Below are positions 33,107 to 41,936 of a stretch of 64,000 nucleotides of DNA, piece after piece. The stretch covers positions 352,247-416,246 of the forward strand of contig NZ_KB903229.1 in NCBI RefSeq assembly GCF_000379625.1, given 5' to 3'. Both the position numbers and the translations under genes were made by a program. Under the pieces are notes generated by a model. The model worked only from the letters and a program-made list of their open reading frames with translations, made no database searches and was not told the DNA's origin. Each line of letters starts with the position of its first letter. The first letter of the stretch is position 1. Source of the DNA: Actinomycetospora chiangmaiensis DSM 45062 (lineage in GTDB: Bacteria; Actinomycetota; Actinomycetes; Mycobacteriales; Pseudonocardiaceae).

Positions 33107-33156
33107 CGGCGAGGCATTCCTGCCACTGGGTGACAGCGACGACGCTCTCCTGTCAC
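33102..33156. repeat. Palindromic interspersed repeat, copy R4 (degenerate left arm)
   Basis: The right arm (33130-33156) has GTGACAGCGACGACGC and CCTGTCAC, matching R1-R3, while the left arm is eroded. It lies between convergent 3' ends (33106 and 33177), like R2. Confidence 0.7.
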
Positions 33157-33176
33157 GAGGCGGAGAGCGCGGCCGC

Positions 33177-33788
33177 TCAGGCCGTGGTGCTGCTCAGTCC
33201 GGCCAGCAGCGCCACGAACGGCAGCCGGCACTCGGCGCGGACGCGCTCCCGGTCCTGCGGCGGCGTCCGGATGAGGAGCTGGCCGGCCGCGCCGAGCATG
33301 CCGAAGGCGATGCTCGGTAGCGCCTCCCCGGCGTGCCGGGGGATCCGGCCGGCGTCGGCCAGGGCGACGAGCATGTCGGTGAGCAGCGCGTAGGAGTACT
33401 TCTCCTCGCAGCGCCGCCAGGCGTCCCAGCCCAGGGCCAGCGGTGCCTCGCGGAAGACGAGCGCGCCGTACTCCGGCTCCGAGCAGGCGAGCAGGAACTG
33501 GTCGAGCGCGGCGAGGACCCCGAGCGCCGGGTCGGACGCCGCGGCGAACGCGGCCCGCGCGCGGTCGTTCTCCTGCTCCTCGACCTCGTCGAAGAGCACC
33601 TCGAACAGCCCCGTCTTGCTCGAGAAGTGGTGGTAGATCGCACCCTTGGTCACCCGGGCGTCGGCCGCGACGTCGTCGAGCGAGGTCCGCGCGAACCCGC
33701 GCTCGGTGAACAGGCGGGCCGCCGCGTCGAGCAGGGCACGCCGCGTCGCCTCGGTGTACTCGCCGCGACGACTCTTGACCTCGGCCAC
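33177..33788 (-). CDS. TetR family transcriptional regulator
   Basis: The 203-residue protein has an N-terminal TetR helix-turn-helix (RRALLDAAARLFTERGFARTSLDDVAADARVTKGAIYHHFSSKTGLFEVLFDEVEEQ) and a C-terminal helical ligand domain (VFREAPLALGWDAWRR). This arrangement resembles TetR_C_33/AcrR-like members. It is divergent from a cytochrome P450 gene with a perfect ACATAC-N5-GTATGT dyad in the spacer. It therefore probably represses itself and the P450 and is released by a P450 substrate or product. Confidence 0.93.
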   Translation of the reverse strand: MAEVKSRRGEYTEATRRALLDAAARLFTERGFARTSLDDVAADARVTKGAIYHHFSSKTGLFEVLFDEVEEQENDRARAAFAAASDPALGVLAALDQFLLACSEPEYGALVFREAPLALGWDAWRRCEEKYSYALLTDMLVALADAGRIPRHAGEALPSIAFGMLGAAGQLLIRTPPQDRERVRAECRLPFVALLAGLSSTTA

Positions 33789-33815
33789 GACGCCGGAGCA
33801 TAGTCCCGGTCAGTC

Positions 33816-33832
33816 ACATACCCCGAGTATGT
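33816..33832. promoter_or_regulatory. Candidate TetR operator between tetR and P450 genes
   Basis: ACATAC (33816-33821) and GTATGT (33827-33832) are perfect arms around CCCGA. It is one of the few A+T-rich spots in the 76-bp divergent spacer and is positioned to cover both promoters. Confidence 0.6.
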
Positions 33833-33864
33833 TCCCGACGACGGGTCGGTGAGAGGTGGTCGGT

Positions 33865-35205
33865 ATGGTCGCGTTCCTGGTCGACGGTGCCCGCTCCGGG
33901 GTGCCGTCCACACCGGCACTGGCGGTGCGGTGGGGTCTCACCCACGGGCTGCTGCGGCGCGCGCTCGCCGCGCGGGAGCGGTCGGGCAACCGCGACGCGC
34001 GGCTGCTCCGCGATCCCGCGCTGCAGGCCGAGCCGTGGGAGCACTACCGCGAGCTGCGCCGCCACCGGCCGTTCGCGCAGGGGCCGATGGGGCGCCTGAC
34101 CGCGCACCACGACATCACCACGCGGATCCTGCGCAGCGACGACTTCGGGGTCGCCGACCGCGACCAGGTCTTCCCCGCCCCGGTGCGCCTCGGGATGCGG
34201 CTCATCGGTCCGCGCCGCTACGCGAGCATCGACGACGCCCCCTCGATGCTCGCCGTCGACCCGCCCGACCACGCCCGCTACCGGCGACTGGTCACCCGCG
34301 CCTTCACCGCGAAGGCCGTCGCCGCCCTGCGCACACGCACGGAGGAGATCACCGCGGAGCTGCTCGACGGGCTGGAGCCCGACCTGCGCCGCGGCCCGGT
34401 CGACCTCGTCGAGCGCTTCGCCGCGCAGGTGCCGCTGACCGTCATCGCCGAGATGCTCGGCGTGCCGCCGGAGCGGCGGGAGGACCTGCTCGCCTGGGGC
34501 GACGGCGGCGCCGCGACGCTCGACCTCGGGCTGCCGTGGTCGCGGTACGCGACCGCGGAGCGTTCGCTCGCGGCCTTCGACGGGTGGTTGCGCGAGCACC
34601 TCCGCACGCTGCGCTCGCACCCGGGCGAGGATCTGCTCTCCCGGCTCGTGCAGGTGGCCGACGACGACGGCTCCGGTCTGTCCGAGCAGGAGCTGGTGGC
34701 CACCTCGATGCTCATCCTCGCCGCCGGTTTCGAGACGACGGTCAACCTGATCGGCAACGGCACGCAGCGGCTCTTCGAACACCCGGACCAGCGGGCGCTG
34801 CTCGCCGAGCAGCCCGACCTCTGGTCGAACGCCGTGGACGAGGTCCTGCGCCACGACTCGCCGGTGCAGCGCACGGCCCGGTTGGCCCGGCGGGACACCG
34901 AGGTCGAGGGCGTCGCGATCCGGCAGGGCGAGATCGTGGTGACGGTGCTCGGCGCGGCGAACCGGGACCCGGCGGTGTTCACCGACCCGGAGCGCTTCGA
35001 CGTGACCCGCTCCAACGCCCGCGACCACGTCGCGTTCTCCAGCGGCATCCACTACTGCCTCGGCGCCGCGCTCGCGCGGATGGAGGGCGAGGTGGCGCTG
35101 CGGGGCCTCTTCAGCCGGTTCCCGGACCTGGCGCCGGCGGGGACACCCGTCCGTCGGCCGACGATCATCCTGCGTGGCTGGACGAGCCTCCCCGTCCACA
35201 GCTGA
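33865..35205 (+). CDS. Cytochrome P450
   Basis: The 446-residue soluble P450 shows the I-helix oxygen-activation motif AAGFETTVNLIGNG, the K-helix ExxR (EVLRHDSPVQRTAR) and the heme-binding loop FSSGIHYCLGAALARMEGEVAL with the Cys thiolate ligand. The size and motifs fit bacterial class I CYPs that rely on ferredoxin and ferredoxin reductase, but neither partner is encoded nearby. The ATG at 33865 has GAGAGG 8 bases upstream. The substrate is unknown. The divergent TetR gene suggests inducible oxidation of a small hydrophobic compound. Confidence 0.94.
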   Translation: MVAFLVDGARSGVPSTPALAVRWGLTHGLLRRALAARERSGNRDARLLRDPALQAEPWEHYRELRRHRPFAQGPMGRLTAHHDITTRILRSDDFGVADRDQVFPAPVRLGMRLIGPRRYASIDDAPSMLAVDPPDHARYRRLVTRAFTAKAVAALRTRTEEITAELLDGLEPDLRRGPVDLVERFAAQVPLTVIAEMLGVPPERREDLLAWGDGGAATLDLGLPWSRYATAERSLAAFDGWLREHLRTLRSHPGEDLLSRLVQVADDDGSGLSEQELVATSMLILAAGFETTVNLIGNGTQRLFEHPDQRALLAEQPDLWSNAVDEVLRHDSPVQRTARLARRDTEVEGVAIRQGEIVVTVLGAANRDPAVFTDPERFDVTRSNARDHVAFSSGIHYCLGAALARMEGEVALRGLFSRFPDLAPAGTPVRRPTIILRGWTSLPVHS

Positions 35206-35257
35206 CGCACAGGATTCGCCCAGCGGGGCCGGAGCGCCCGGTGCCACAGTGAGCACC

Positions 35258-35989
35258 ATGAACGCAGCAGTGCGCGCCGAGCTCCGGCGGCCGGATGGCA
35301 CCCCGGTCCGTGCCCTCGTCGTCGACGACGAGCCCACGCTCGCCGACCTGCTCTCGATGGCGCTGCGCTACGAGGGCTGGGAGGTCCGCAGCGCGGGCGA
35401 CGGCCTCGCGGCGGTGACGTCGGGCCGGGAGTTCCGCCCCGACGTCGTCGTCCTCGACGTCATGCTGCCCGACATCGACGGCTTCGAGGTGCTGCGCCGG
35501 CTGCGCGCCGACAACCCCGACGTGCCGGTCCTGTTCCTCACCGCGCGCGACGCGGTCGAGGACCGGGTCGCGGGCATCACGGCCGGCGGGGACGACTACG
35601 TGACCAAGCCGTTCAGCCTCGAGGAGGTCGTCGCGCGCCTGCGGGGGCTCCTGCGCCGCGCCGCCGTGGCGACCGCGGTCCGGGGCGACGCGGGCCTCGT
35701 CGTCGGGGACCTGACCCTCGACGAGGACTCGCACGAGGTGTTCCGGGGCGGCGACCAGATCGACCTCACCGCCACCGAGTTCGAGCTGCTGCGCTTCCTC
35801 ATGCGCAACCCGCGGCGCGTGCTGTCGAAGGCCCAGATCCTCGACCGGGTGTGGAACTACGACTTCGGCGGCCAGTCGAACATCGTGGAGCTCTACATCT
35901 CCTACCTGCGCAAGAAGATCGACGCCGGCCGCACGCCGATGATCCACACGGTGCGCGGCGCCGGGTACGTCCTCAAGCCCGCCGGGTGA
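35258..35989 (+). CDS. OmpR-family two-component response regulator
   Basis: The 243-residue protein has a receiver domain (VVDDE acidic pocket, phosphoacceptor Asp67 in VVVLDVMLPD, LTARD Thr and TKPFS Lys). An OmpR/PhoB winged helix follows (LTATEFELLRFLMRNPRRVLSKAQILDRVWNYDFGGQSNIVELYISYLRKKID). The FGGQSNIVE signature resembles the actinobacterial MprA/TrcR group. ATG 35258 is chosen; a GTG three codons upstream is also possible. The stop overlaps the sensor kinase start (GTGA), so they form an operon and cognate pair. Confidence 0.94.
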   Translation: MNAAVRAELRRPDGTPVRALVVDDEPTLADLLSMALRYEGWEVRSAGDGLAAVTSGREFRPDVVVLDVMLPDIDGFEVLRRLRADNPDVPVLFLTARDAVEDRVAGITAGGDDYVTKPFSLEEVVARLRGLLRRAAVATAVRGDAGLVVGDLTLDEDSHEVFRGGDQIDLTATEFELLRFLMRNPRRVLSKAQILDRVWNYDFGGQSNIVELYISYLRKKIDAGRTPMIHTVRGAGYVLKPAG

Positions 35990-37509
35990 CGGCGGTGCGC
36001 TTCCTGCGGTCCCTCCAGGCACGGATCGTCCTGACGACGATGGTGCTGCTCCTCGTGGTGTGCGCCGTCGTCGGTGTCGGCGCCGCGCTGTCGCTGCGGC
36101 ACTACCTGACCCAACAGCTCGACCAGGAGGTCACCCGCACACTCGGCTTCCTCGCGAATCCGCCCGAGAACTCCGACGGCCGTCGCCCGCCGCCCCCGGA
36201 CGCCGGCGGCGGCTTCGGCGGGGGCGACTCGGCCACGAGCCGCATCGAGGTCCGCAGCGTGGACGGCCGGGTCGTCTCGGGCATCGCGCTCGGCGGCTTC
36301 CGGTCCTCCGACCAGCCGATCGCGCTGGCGGACGTCGCGCCGGTCCTCGCGGTGACGCCCACCGGCGACGACCCGGAGGATCCCTCCGACCACGGGCGGG
36401 TGGAGACGATCGACCTGCCCGGCCTCGCCTCGTCGTACCGGCTGTCGGCCCGCGAGGCCGCCGACGGTTCGGTGGTCTACTTCGGCATCTCCACGGGCCG
36501 GATGGACGCCACCGTGGGCAGCCTCGCGGTGTACGAGACGATCATCTTCGGGGGCGGCGTGCTCGTCGCCGGCGTGATCGCCGCCTTCGCCACGCGCGCC
36601 ACCCTGCGCCCCCTGCACCGGGTCTCGGCCACGGCCCGCCGTGTCTCCGAGCTGCCGCTGGGACGCGGTGAGGTGGAGCTCGACGACCGCGTCCCCGAGG
36701 CCGACGCCGACCCCCGCACCGAGGTGGGGCAGGTCGGCGCGGCCTTCAACCGGATGCTCGACCACGTCGCCCGCTCGCTCGCGGTCCGACAGGAGTCCGA
36801 GACCCGGGTGCGGCGCTTCGTCGCCGACGCGTCGCACGAGCTGCGCACCCCGCTCGCCGCCATCCGCGGCTACTCCGAGCTCGCCCGCCGCCGGACCCAC
36901 GAACTGCCCGACGAGGTCGGCGCGATGCTGGAGCGCGTCGGGTCGCAGACCGAGCGCATGACACTGCTCGTCGAGGACCTGCTGCTGCTCGCACGGCTCG
37001 ACGCCGGACGCCCGCTCGCGCGGGAACCGGTCGACCTCGCCCGCGTCGTCCTCGACGCCGTCAGCGACGCCCACGCCGCCGCCCCCGAGCACCTCTGGGC
37101 GCTGGAGCTCCCCGACGACGAGGGTGCGGACGACGTCATGGTCATCGGGGACCCCGAGCGGCTGCACCAGGTGGTGGCGAACCTCCTCGCGAACGCCCGC
37201 ACGCACACCCCGGCGGGCACGAACGTCGTCGTCGAACTCGGTCGCACCGGCGCCGAGGTCCGGCTCGTGGTGCGCGACGACGGGCCCGGGATCGCGCCCG
37301 ACCTGCTGCCGCGCGTCCTCGAGCGGTTCGCGCGCGGCGATGCCGGCCGGGCCCGGACGACCGGCTCCACCGGGCTCGGGCTCTCCATCGTGTCGGCGGT
37401 GGTCACCGAGCACGGCGGCACGGTGGAGGTGACCAGCGTGCCGGGGGACACCCGCACGACGGTCGTCCTCCCGGCCGCCCCGGTCCGCGCCGAACTGGCG
37501 TTGCGTTAG
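35986..37509 (+). CDS. Sensor histidine kinase
   Basis: The 507-residue membrane kinase has TM1 at about 10-35 and an extracytoplasmic sensor region of about 150 residues containing a proline/glycine-rich stretch. TM2 (ETIIFGGGVLVAGVIAAFATRATLRPL) and a HAMP linker follow. The DHp domain has phosphoacceptor His284 in ASHELRTPLAAIRGYSEL, and the ATPase domain has LLANARTHTP (N box), DDGPGIAPDLL (G1) and STGLGLSIV (G2). It overlaps the response regulator gene. The signal is unknown. A strong hairpin (37544-37596) separates it from the convergent DUF1918 gene. Confidence 0.94.
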   Translation: MTAVRFLRSLQARIVLTTMVLLLVVCAVVGVGAALSLRHYLTQQLDQEVTRTLGFLANPPENSDGRRPPPPDAGGGFGGGDSATSRIEVRSVDGRVVSGIALGGFRSSDQPIALADVAPVLAVTPTGDDPEDPSDHGRVETIDLPGLASSYRLSAREAADGSVVYFGISTGRMDATVGSLAVYETIIFGGGVLVAGVIAAFATRATLRPLHRVSATARRVSELPLGRGEVELDDRVPEADADPRTEVGQVGAAFNRMLDHVARSLAVRQESETRVRRFVADASHELRTPLAAIRGYSELARRRTHELPDEVGAMLERVGSQTERMTLLVEDLLLLARLDAGRPLAREPVDLARVVLDAVSDAHAAAPEHLWALELPDDEGADDVMVIGDPERLHQVVANLLANARTHTPAGTNVVVELGRTGAEVRLVVRDDGPGIAPDLLPRVLERFARGDAGRARTTGSTGLGLSIVSAVVTEHGGTVEVTSVPGDTRTTVVLPAAPVRAELALR

Positions 37510-37543
37510 TCGCGCCGGCAGCGGGTCGCCTCGTCGTCGGGAA

Positions 37544-37596
37544 CGAGCGAAGGGCCCCTCCGGTCGATCTACCCGACCGGAGGGGCCGTTCGCTCG
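37544..37596. terminator. Bidirectional terminator hairpin
   Basis: A 23-bp stem (37544-37566 with 37574-37596, one mismatch) with a 7-base loop lies between the convergent sensor kinase and DUF1918 genes. Confidence 0.8.
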
Positions 37597-37609
37597 AAGC
37601 GGAGATCGG

Positions 37610-37945
37610 TCAGCGCTGGAAGCGCTCCGCGATCTTCGACGCCGCGTCGGCGACCGTGCGGGCTGCGCGCCCGGTGACGTCCTCGGCGGTCGCCCGGGCC
37701 TCGCCGGCGATCTCGGTCGCCTTCTCCGAGGCCTTGTCGGCCGCCTGGTCCAGACGCTCGCGGACCGACGGCGGCTCGATGGTCGCGTCGGCACCCGGCG
37801 TCAGGATGGTCTCGTCGCCGTTGTCGTAGCGCACGCGGTAGGGCGGGCCGTCGGTCCCGAGCACGCCGACGATCGTGCCGGTGCGGTCGGGAGCGTCGAC
37901 CGAGTTCGCGTGCAGGGTGATGCGGTCACCGACGTTCGCGCTCAT
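37610..37945 (-). CDS. DUF1918 domain protein with C-terminal amphipathic helix
   Basis: The 111-residue protein has residues 1-60 matching DUF1918 (SANVGDRITLHANSV, then TGTIVGVLGTDGPPYRVRYDNGDETILTPGADATI), a small SH3-like beta fold. A lysine/alanine/glutamate-rich helix of about 50 residues (ADKASEKATEIAGEARATAEDV) follows that resembles stress/LEA-like helices. GGAAGGAC lies upstream of ATG 37945. It is downstream of the ClpB-like gene but separated by a hairpin. The function is unknown, and the neighbours suggest a stress-related role. Confidence 0.75.
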   Translation of the reverse strand: MSANVGDRITLHANSVDAPDRTGTIVGVLGTDGPPYRVRYDNGDETILTPGADATIEPPSVRERLDQAADKASEKATEIAGEARATAEDVTGRAARTVADAASKIAERFQR

Positions 37946-38011
37946 GACGAGTCCTTCCCCGAAGTGGTTCGCCCCACGGATACCCGGTGTGCCCCGGAAG
38001 ATCACGGAACG

Positions 38012-38047
38012 CACGAAGGGGCCCTCCGGACGGAGGGCCCCTTCGTG
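38012..38047 (-). terminator. Terminator hairpin of the ClpB-like gene
   Basis: CACGAAGGGGCCCTCCG (38012-38028) and its exact complement (38031-38047) form a perfect 17-bp stem with a 2-base loop, 14 bases after the stop codon. Confidence 0.8.
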
Positions 38048-38060
38048 GGTCGTGGATCGA

Positions 38061-40592
38061 TCAGCTCGCGAGCGACGACTGGTCGACCGTGAAGGTCAAC
38101 GCGTCGTCGACCACGTCGACGCGCACCCGGTCACCCGCCGAGAGCTCGTCCCCGAGCAGCATCGACGACAGCCGGTTGCCGACCTCGCGCTGGATCGTGC
38201 GCCGCAGCGGCCGGGCCCCGAACTCGGGCTGGTACCCGTGGTCGGAGAGCCAGTCGACGGCCGCGGTGGAGAACTCGACGGCGATGTCGAGCGCCTCCAG
38301 CCGCTCCCGCGTCTCGGTGAGCAGCAGGTCGGTGATGGTCCGCAGCTGGGCGGCGTCGAGCCGCTTGAAGACGATCACCTCGTCGATCCGGTTGAGGAAC
38401 TCCGGCCGGAACGACTCCCGCAGCCGCGGCATGAGCCGCTCCTGCAGGGACTGGTCCGGGTTCACGCCCGTGGGCGCGAAGCCGAGGGCCTGCGTGTTGG
38501 TGGTGATGAGTTCCGAGCCCACGTTGCTGGTCATGATCAGCACCGTGTTGCGGAAGTCGACCGTCCGGCCCTGCGAGTCGGTCAGCCGCCCGTCGTCGAG
38601 CACCTGGAGCAGCGTGTTGAAGACGTCGGGGTGGGCCTTCTCCATCTCGTCGAGCAGGACCACCGAGTACGGGCGACGACGGATCTCCTCCGTCAGTTGC
38701 CCGGCCTCGCCGTAGCCGACGTACCCGGGGGGCGAACCCACCAGGCGCGACACGGTGTGCCGCTCGGAGAACTCGCTCATGTCGACGCGGACCATCCGGT
38801 CCTCGTCGCCGAACATGGCCGCCGCCAGGGTCTTGGCCAGCTCGGTCTTGCCGACGCCGGTGGGGCCGAGGAACAGGAAGCTGCCGATCGGCCGGTCGGG
38901 GTCGCCCAGGCCGGCGCGCGAGCGGCGGACCGCCTCGGCGACGGCGCGCACGGCGTCGTCCTGGCCGACGACCCGCTCGTGGAGCTGGGCCTCCAGCCCG
39001 AGCAGCCGCGACCGCTCGGTCTCGGTCAGCTGCGCGACCGGGATGCCGGTCGAGCGGGAGACCACCTCGGCGATGTCGTCGACGTCGACGGTGAGCACAC
39101 CGTCCCGGCCGGACGTCCGCTCCTGACGGGCCTCCTCGAGGGCCTGCGCGGCCCGGGCGACCTCGTCGCGCAGGGCGCCCGCCCGCTCGTAATCCTCGTC
39201 GGCGACGGCCTGGTCCTTGTCGCGCTGCAGCGACTCGAGCCGCCGCTCCAGCTCGCGGGTGTCGGTGTGCGGGCCCTTGGACCGCAGCCGCTTCCGCGCG
39301 CCGGCCTGGTCGACGAGGTCGATCGCCTTGTCGGGCAGGAACCGGTCGGTGACGTAGCGCTCGGACAGCTCGGCGGCCGCCGTCAGCGCCTCGTCGGTGA
39401 AGCGGACCTGGTGGTGCGCCTCGTAACGGTCCCGCAGCCCGTGCAGGATCGCGACGGTGTCCGCGACGCTGGGCTCGGGGACCATCACCGGCTGGAACCG
39501 GCGCTCGAGCGCGGCGTCCTTCTCGATGGACTGCCGGTACTCGTCGAGCGTCGTGGCACCGACGATGTGGAGCTCGCCGCGGGCCAGGGCCGGCTTGAGG
39601 ATGTTGCCGGCGTCCATGCCGCCACCCTCGCCGGAGCCGCCGGCCCCGACCATGGTGTGGAGTTCGTCGATGAAGACGATCAACGTCTCGGAGTGCTCGC
39701 GGATCTCGGCGACGAGCTTCGTCATCCGCTCCTCGAAGTCACCGCGGTAGCGGGTGCCCGCCACCATGCCGGTGAGGTCGAGCTGGACGATCCGCTTGCC
39801 CTCGAGCTGCTCGGGGACGTCGCCCGCGACGATGCGCTGGGCGATCCCCTCGACGACGGCGGTCTTGCCGACGCCGGCCTCGCCGATCAGCACGGGGTTG
39901 TTCTTGGTGCGCCGGGAGAGGACCTCGAGGGTCTGGTCGACCTCGTCCTCGCGGCCGATGACCGGGTCCAGCTCGCCCGCCCGCGCCTTCGCGGTCAGGT
40001 CGACGCCGAACTGGTCGATGGTGGGGGTGTCGGAGTCACCCTGCCCGCCGCCACCCTGGGCGGCCGGACGGCCACCGGTGGACGCGCTGCGCTGCAGCGA
40101 CTGCGGGTCGACGCCGCGGGACTGCAGCGCCTTGCCGGTCGGCGAGTCGGGGTTCGCGGCGAGCGCGAGCACGATGTGCTCCGGCCCGATGTAGCTGGCG
40201 CCGAGCGCCCGCGAGATCTGGTGGGCGTCGAGCAGCGTGCGCTTCGCCGTCGGGGTGAGGGCCGGCGGCTGGCCGGTGGCCTCGCCGCGCGGGAGCTGGC
40301 CGTCGGCGAACCGGGCGAGCTCCTCGGTGTCGACCCCGGTCCCGGCGATCAGGGCGCGCAACGGCGCGACCTGGAGCCCGGCCAGCAGGAGGTGCCACGC
40401 GTCGAGGTCGGTGTTGCCACGCTCGGCGGCCTGGGCCGCCGCGGTGCCGACGAGGCCGCGGGCCTGCTCGGTCATGAGGGCCGTGATGTCGATGCGCTGG
40501 GCGCCCCGCGGCGAGTTGCCGCCGAGGAAGCGCGCCAGGAAGTCGTCGAACTGGCCGGACCCGGGGCCGCCGGGACCGAATGCGCTGGTCAT
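38061..40592 (-). CDS. clpB: ClpB/ClpC-like AAA+ chaperone (HspR-controlled type)
   Basis: The 843-residue Hsp100 protein has a short Gly/Phe-rich leader ([23 protein letters not shown]) and two Clp-N repeats (about 35-165). D1 has GEAGVGKT (near 237) and the Walker B region FIDELHT. A short middle region carries a UVR-like [17 protein letters not shown], and D2 has GPTGVGKT (near 570) and [14 protein letters not shown]. The short middle domain is ClpC-like, but the leader and length match the Streptomyces gene called clpB in the HspR regulon. No obvious ClpP-docking tripeptide was identified. The ATG at 40592 has GGAAAGG 6 bases upstream. A HAIR-type box 90-110 bases upstream implies heat-shock control. 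Confidence 0.9.
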   Translation of the reverse strand: MTSAFGPGGPGSGQFDDFLARFLGGNSPRGAQRIDITALMTEQARGLVGTAAAQAAERGNTDLDAWHLLLAGLQVAPLRALIAGTGVDTEELARFADGQLPRGEATGQPPALTPTAKRTLLDAHQISRALGASYIGPEHIVLALAANPDSPTGKALQSRGVDPQSLQRSASTGGRPAAQGGGGQGDSDTPTIDQFGVDLTAKARAGELDPVIGREDEVDQTLEVLSRRTKNNPVLIGEAGVGKTAVVEGIAQRIVAGDVPEQLEGKRIVQLDLTGMVAGTRYRGDFEERMTKLVAEIREHSETLIVFIDELHTMVGAGGSGEGGGMDAGNILKPALARGELHIVGATTLDEYRQSIEKDAALERRFQPVMVPEPSVADTVAILHGLRDRYEAHHQVRFTDEALTAAAELSERYVTDRFLPDKAIDLVDQAGARKRLRSKGPHTDTRELERRLESLQRDKDQAVADEDYERAGALRDEVARAAQALEEARQERTSGRDGVLTVDVDDIAEVVSRSTGIPVAQLTETERSRLLGLEAQLHERVVGQDDAVRAVAEAVRRSRAGLGDPDRPIGSFLFLGPTGVGKTELAKTLAAAMFGDEDRMVRVDMSEFSERHTVSRLVGSPPGYVGYGEAGQLTEEIRRRPYSVVLLDEMEKAHPDVFNTLLQVLDDGRLTDSQGRTVDFRNTVLIMTSNVGSELITTNTQALGFAPTGVNPDQSLQERLMPRLRESFRPEFLNRIDEVIVFKRLDAAQLRTITDLLLTETRERLEALDIAVEFSTAAVDWLSDHGYQPEFGARPLRRTIQREVGNRLSSMLLGDELSAGDRVRVDVVDDALTFTVDQSSLAS

Positions 40593-40681
40593 GCGTACCT
40601 TTCCTGGAGGGTCCTGCCGCCTGTGACCGGTGGTCTGCGGCGGCTGTCGTTCCCGTCAGCAACGCGGGGGACCGTTTCATT

Positions 40682-40702
40682 CCTGAGTCGATGCGACTCA
40701 GG
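40682..40702 (-). promoter_or_regulatory. HAIR-type (HspR) operator upstream of the ClpB-like gene
   Basis: CCTGAGTCG-ATG-CGACTCAGG is a perfect 9-bp dyad. It reads as CCTGAGT-N7-ACTCAGG, matching the HspR-associated inverted repeat CTTGAGT-N7-ACTCAAG at 6 of 7 positions in each half. It lies 90-110 bases upstream of the start. Confidence 0.75.
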
Positions 40703-40820
40703 TCTCGGTCCGTTCCCGACGACGGGTTGAGCGGCTCCGGATCAACCTCTCGCGTGCGATGAGGTGTTCCCGATCGCGGGCGCATGACACACGGCCGTCA
40801 TGGGGGGTAACCGTCGAGGC

Positions 40821-41840
40821 ATGACGACCGCACACGAGGTCCACCTGGCCCGCCGACCCCACGGCTTCCCCTCGCCCGACGACTTCGCGCTGGTCGAGCG
40901 CGAGCTGCCCGCGCCCGGCGCCGGCGAGGTCGAGATCGCCAACCGGTACTTCTCGGTCGACCCCTATATGCGGGGCCGGATGAACGACGTGCCCTCGTAC
41001 GTGCCCCCGTTCCGGCTGAACCAGCCGATGGACGGCCGCTCGGTCGGCGAGGTGACGGCCGTGGGTGACGACGTCACCGACGTCGCCGTCGGGGACCTGG
41101 TCCTCGGCAACCTCGCCTGGCGCGACCGCGGGATCGCCAAGGCGCGGCACCTGCAGCAGGTCCCGGACGTCGACGGGGTCGACGCCAAGGCCTACCTCGG
41201 CGTCCTGGGCGCGCCCGGCCTCACCGCGTGGGTCGGCCTGCTCGACCACGCCGCGTTCCGGGCCGGCGACGCCGTCTTCGTCTCCGGCGCGGCCGGGGCC
41301 GTCGGCAGCCTCGTCGGGCAGATCGCGAAGCAGAAGGGCGCGTCGCGGGTGATCGGCAGCGCCGGCTCGGCCGCGAAGGTGTCGTGGCTGACCGACGAGC
41401 TGGGCTTCGACGCCGCGTTCAACTACAAGGACGCCCCCGTGCGCGAGCAGCTCGGGAAGGCCGCGCCCGAGGGCATCGACGTCTACTTCGACAACGTGGG
41501 CGCCGACCACCTCGAGGCGGCGATCGCCGTGGCCAACGACTACGCGCGCATCGCGGCGTGCGGCGCCATCGCGCACTACAACGACACCGACGGCGACGCG
41601 ACGCCCGGGCCGGACAACCTCTTCCAGATCGTCAAGAAGCGGCTGTCGATCCAGGGCTTCATCGTGTCGGACTCCCTCGACCGCTTCCCGGCGTTCCTCG
41701 AGGAGGTCACGCCGTGGGTGGCCGACGGACGCGTGCGGTTCGCCGAGAGCGTCACCGAGGGGATCGACCACGCGGTCGACGCGTTCCTCGGCCTCCTGCG
41801 CGGCGAGAACACGGGTAAGGCGCTGGTCAAGGTCAGCTGA
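40821..41840 (+). CDS. NADP-dependent oxidoreductase, MDR family (leukotriene B4 dehydrogenase/CurA-like)
   Basis: The 339-residue zinc-free medium-chain reductase matches the prostaglandin reductase/CurA group: SVDPYMRGRMND near the N-terminus, LGVLGAPGLTAWVGL, the nucleotide-binding SGAAGAVGSLVGQIAKQKG, DVYFDNVGADHLEAAI and CGAIAHYN. Members reduce the C=C bond of enones and enals using NADPH, usually for detoxification. The ATG at 40821 is chosen over an upstream ATG at 40800. It is divergent from the ClpB-like gene, sharing the region that contains the HAIR dyad, so it could be co-regulated. Confidence 0.92.
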   Translation: MTTAHEVHLARRPHGFPSPDDFALVERELPAPGAGEVEIANRYFSVDPYMRGRMNDVPSYVPPFRLNQPMDGRSVGEVTAVGDDVTDVAVGDLVLGNLAWRDRGIAKARHLQQVPDVDGVDAKAYLGVLGAPGLTAWVGLLDHAAFRAGDAVFVSGAAGAVGSLVGQIAKQKGASRVIGSAGSAAKVSWLTDELGFDAAFNYKDAPVREQLGKAAPEGIDVYFDNVGADHLEAAIAVANDYARIAACGAIAHYNDTDGDATPGPDNLFQIVKKRLSIQGFIVSDSLDRFPAFLEEVTPWVADGRVRFAESVTEGIDHAVDAFLGLLRGENTGKALVKVS

Positions 41841-41936
41841 TCGGTTCGTCCACCGGCAGCGGTGCGTTCACCGGAGATCGATGCGCATCGCCGACGGTGG
41901 GAGGTGCCGCCGCCCGGACGGGGCACCGACTCGTGC

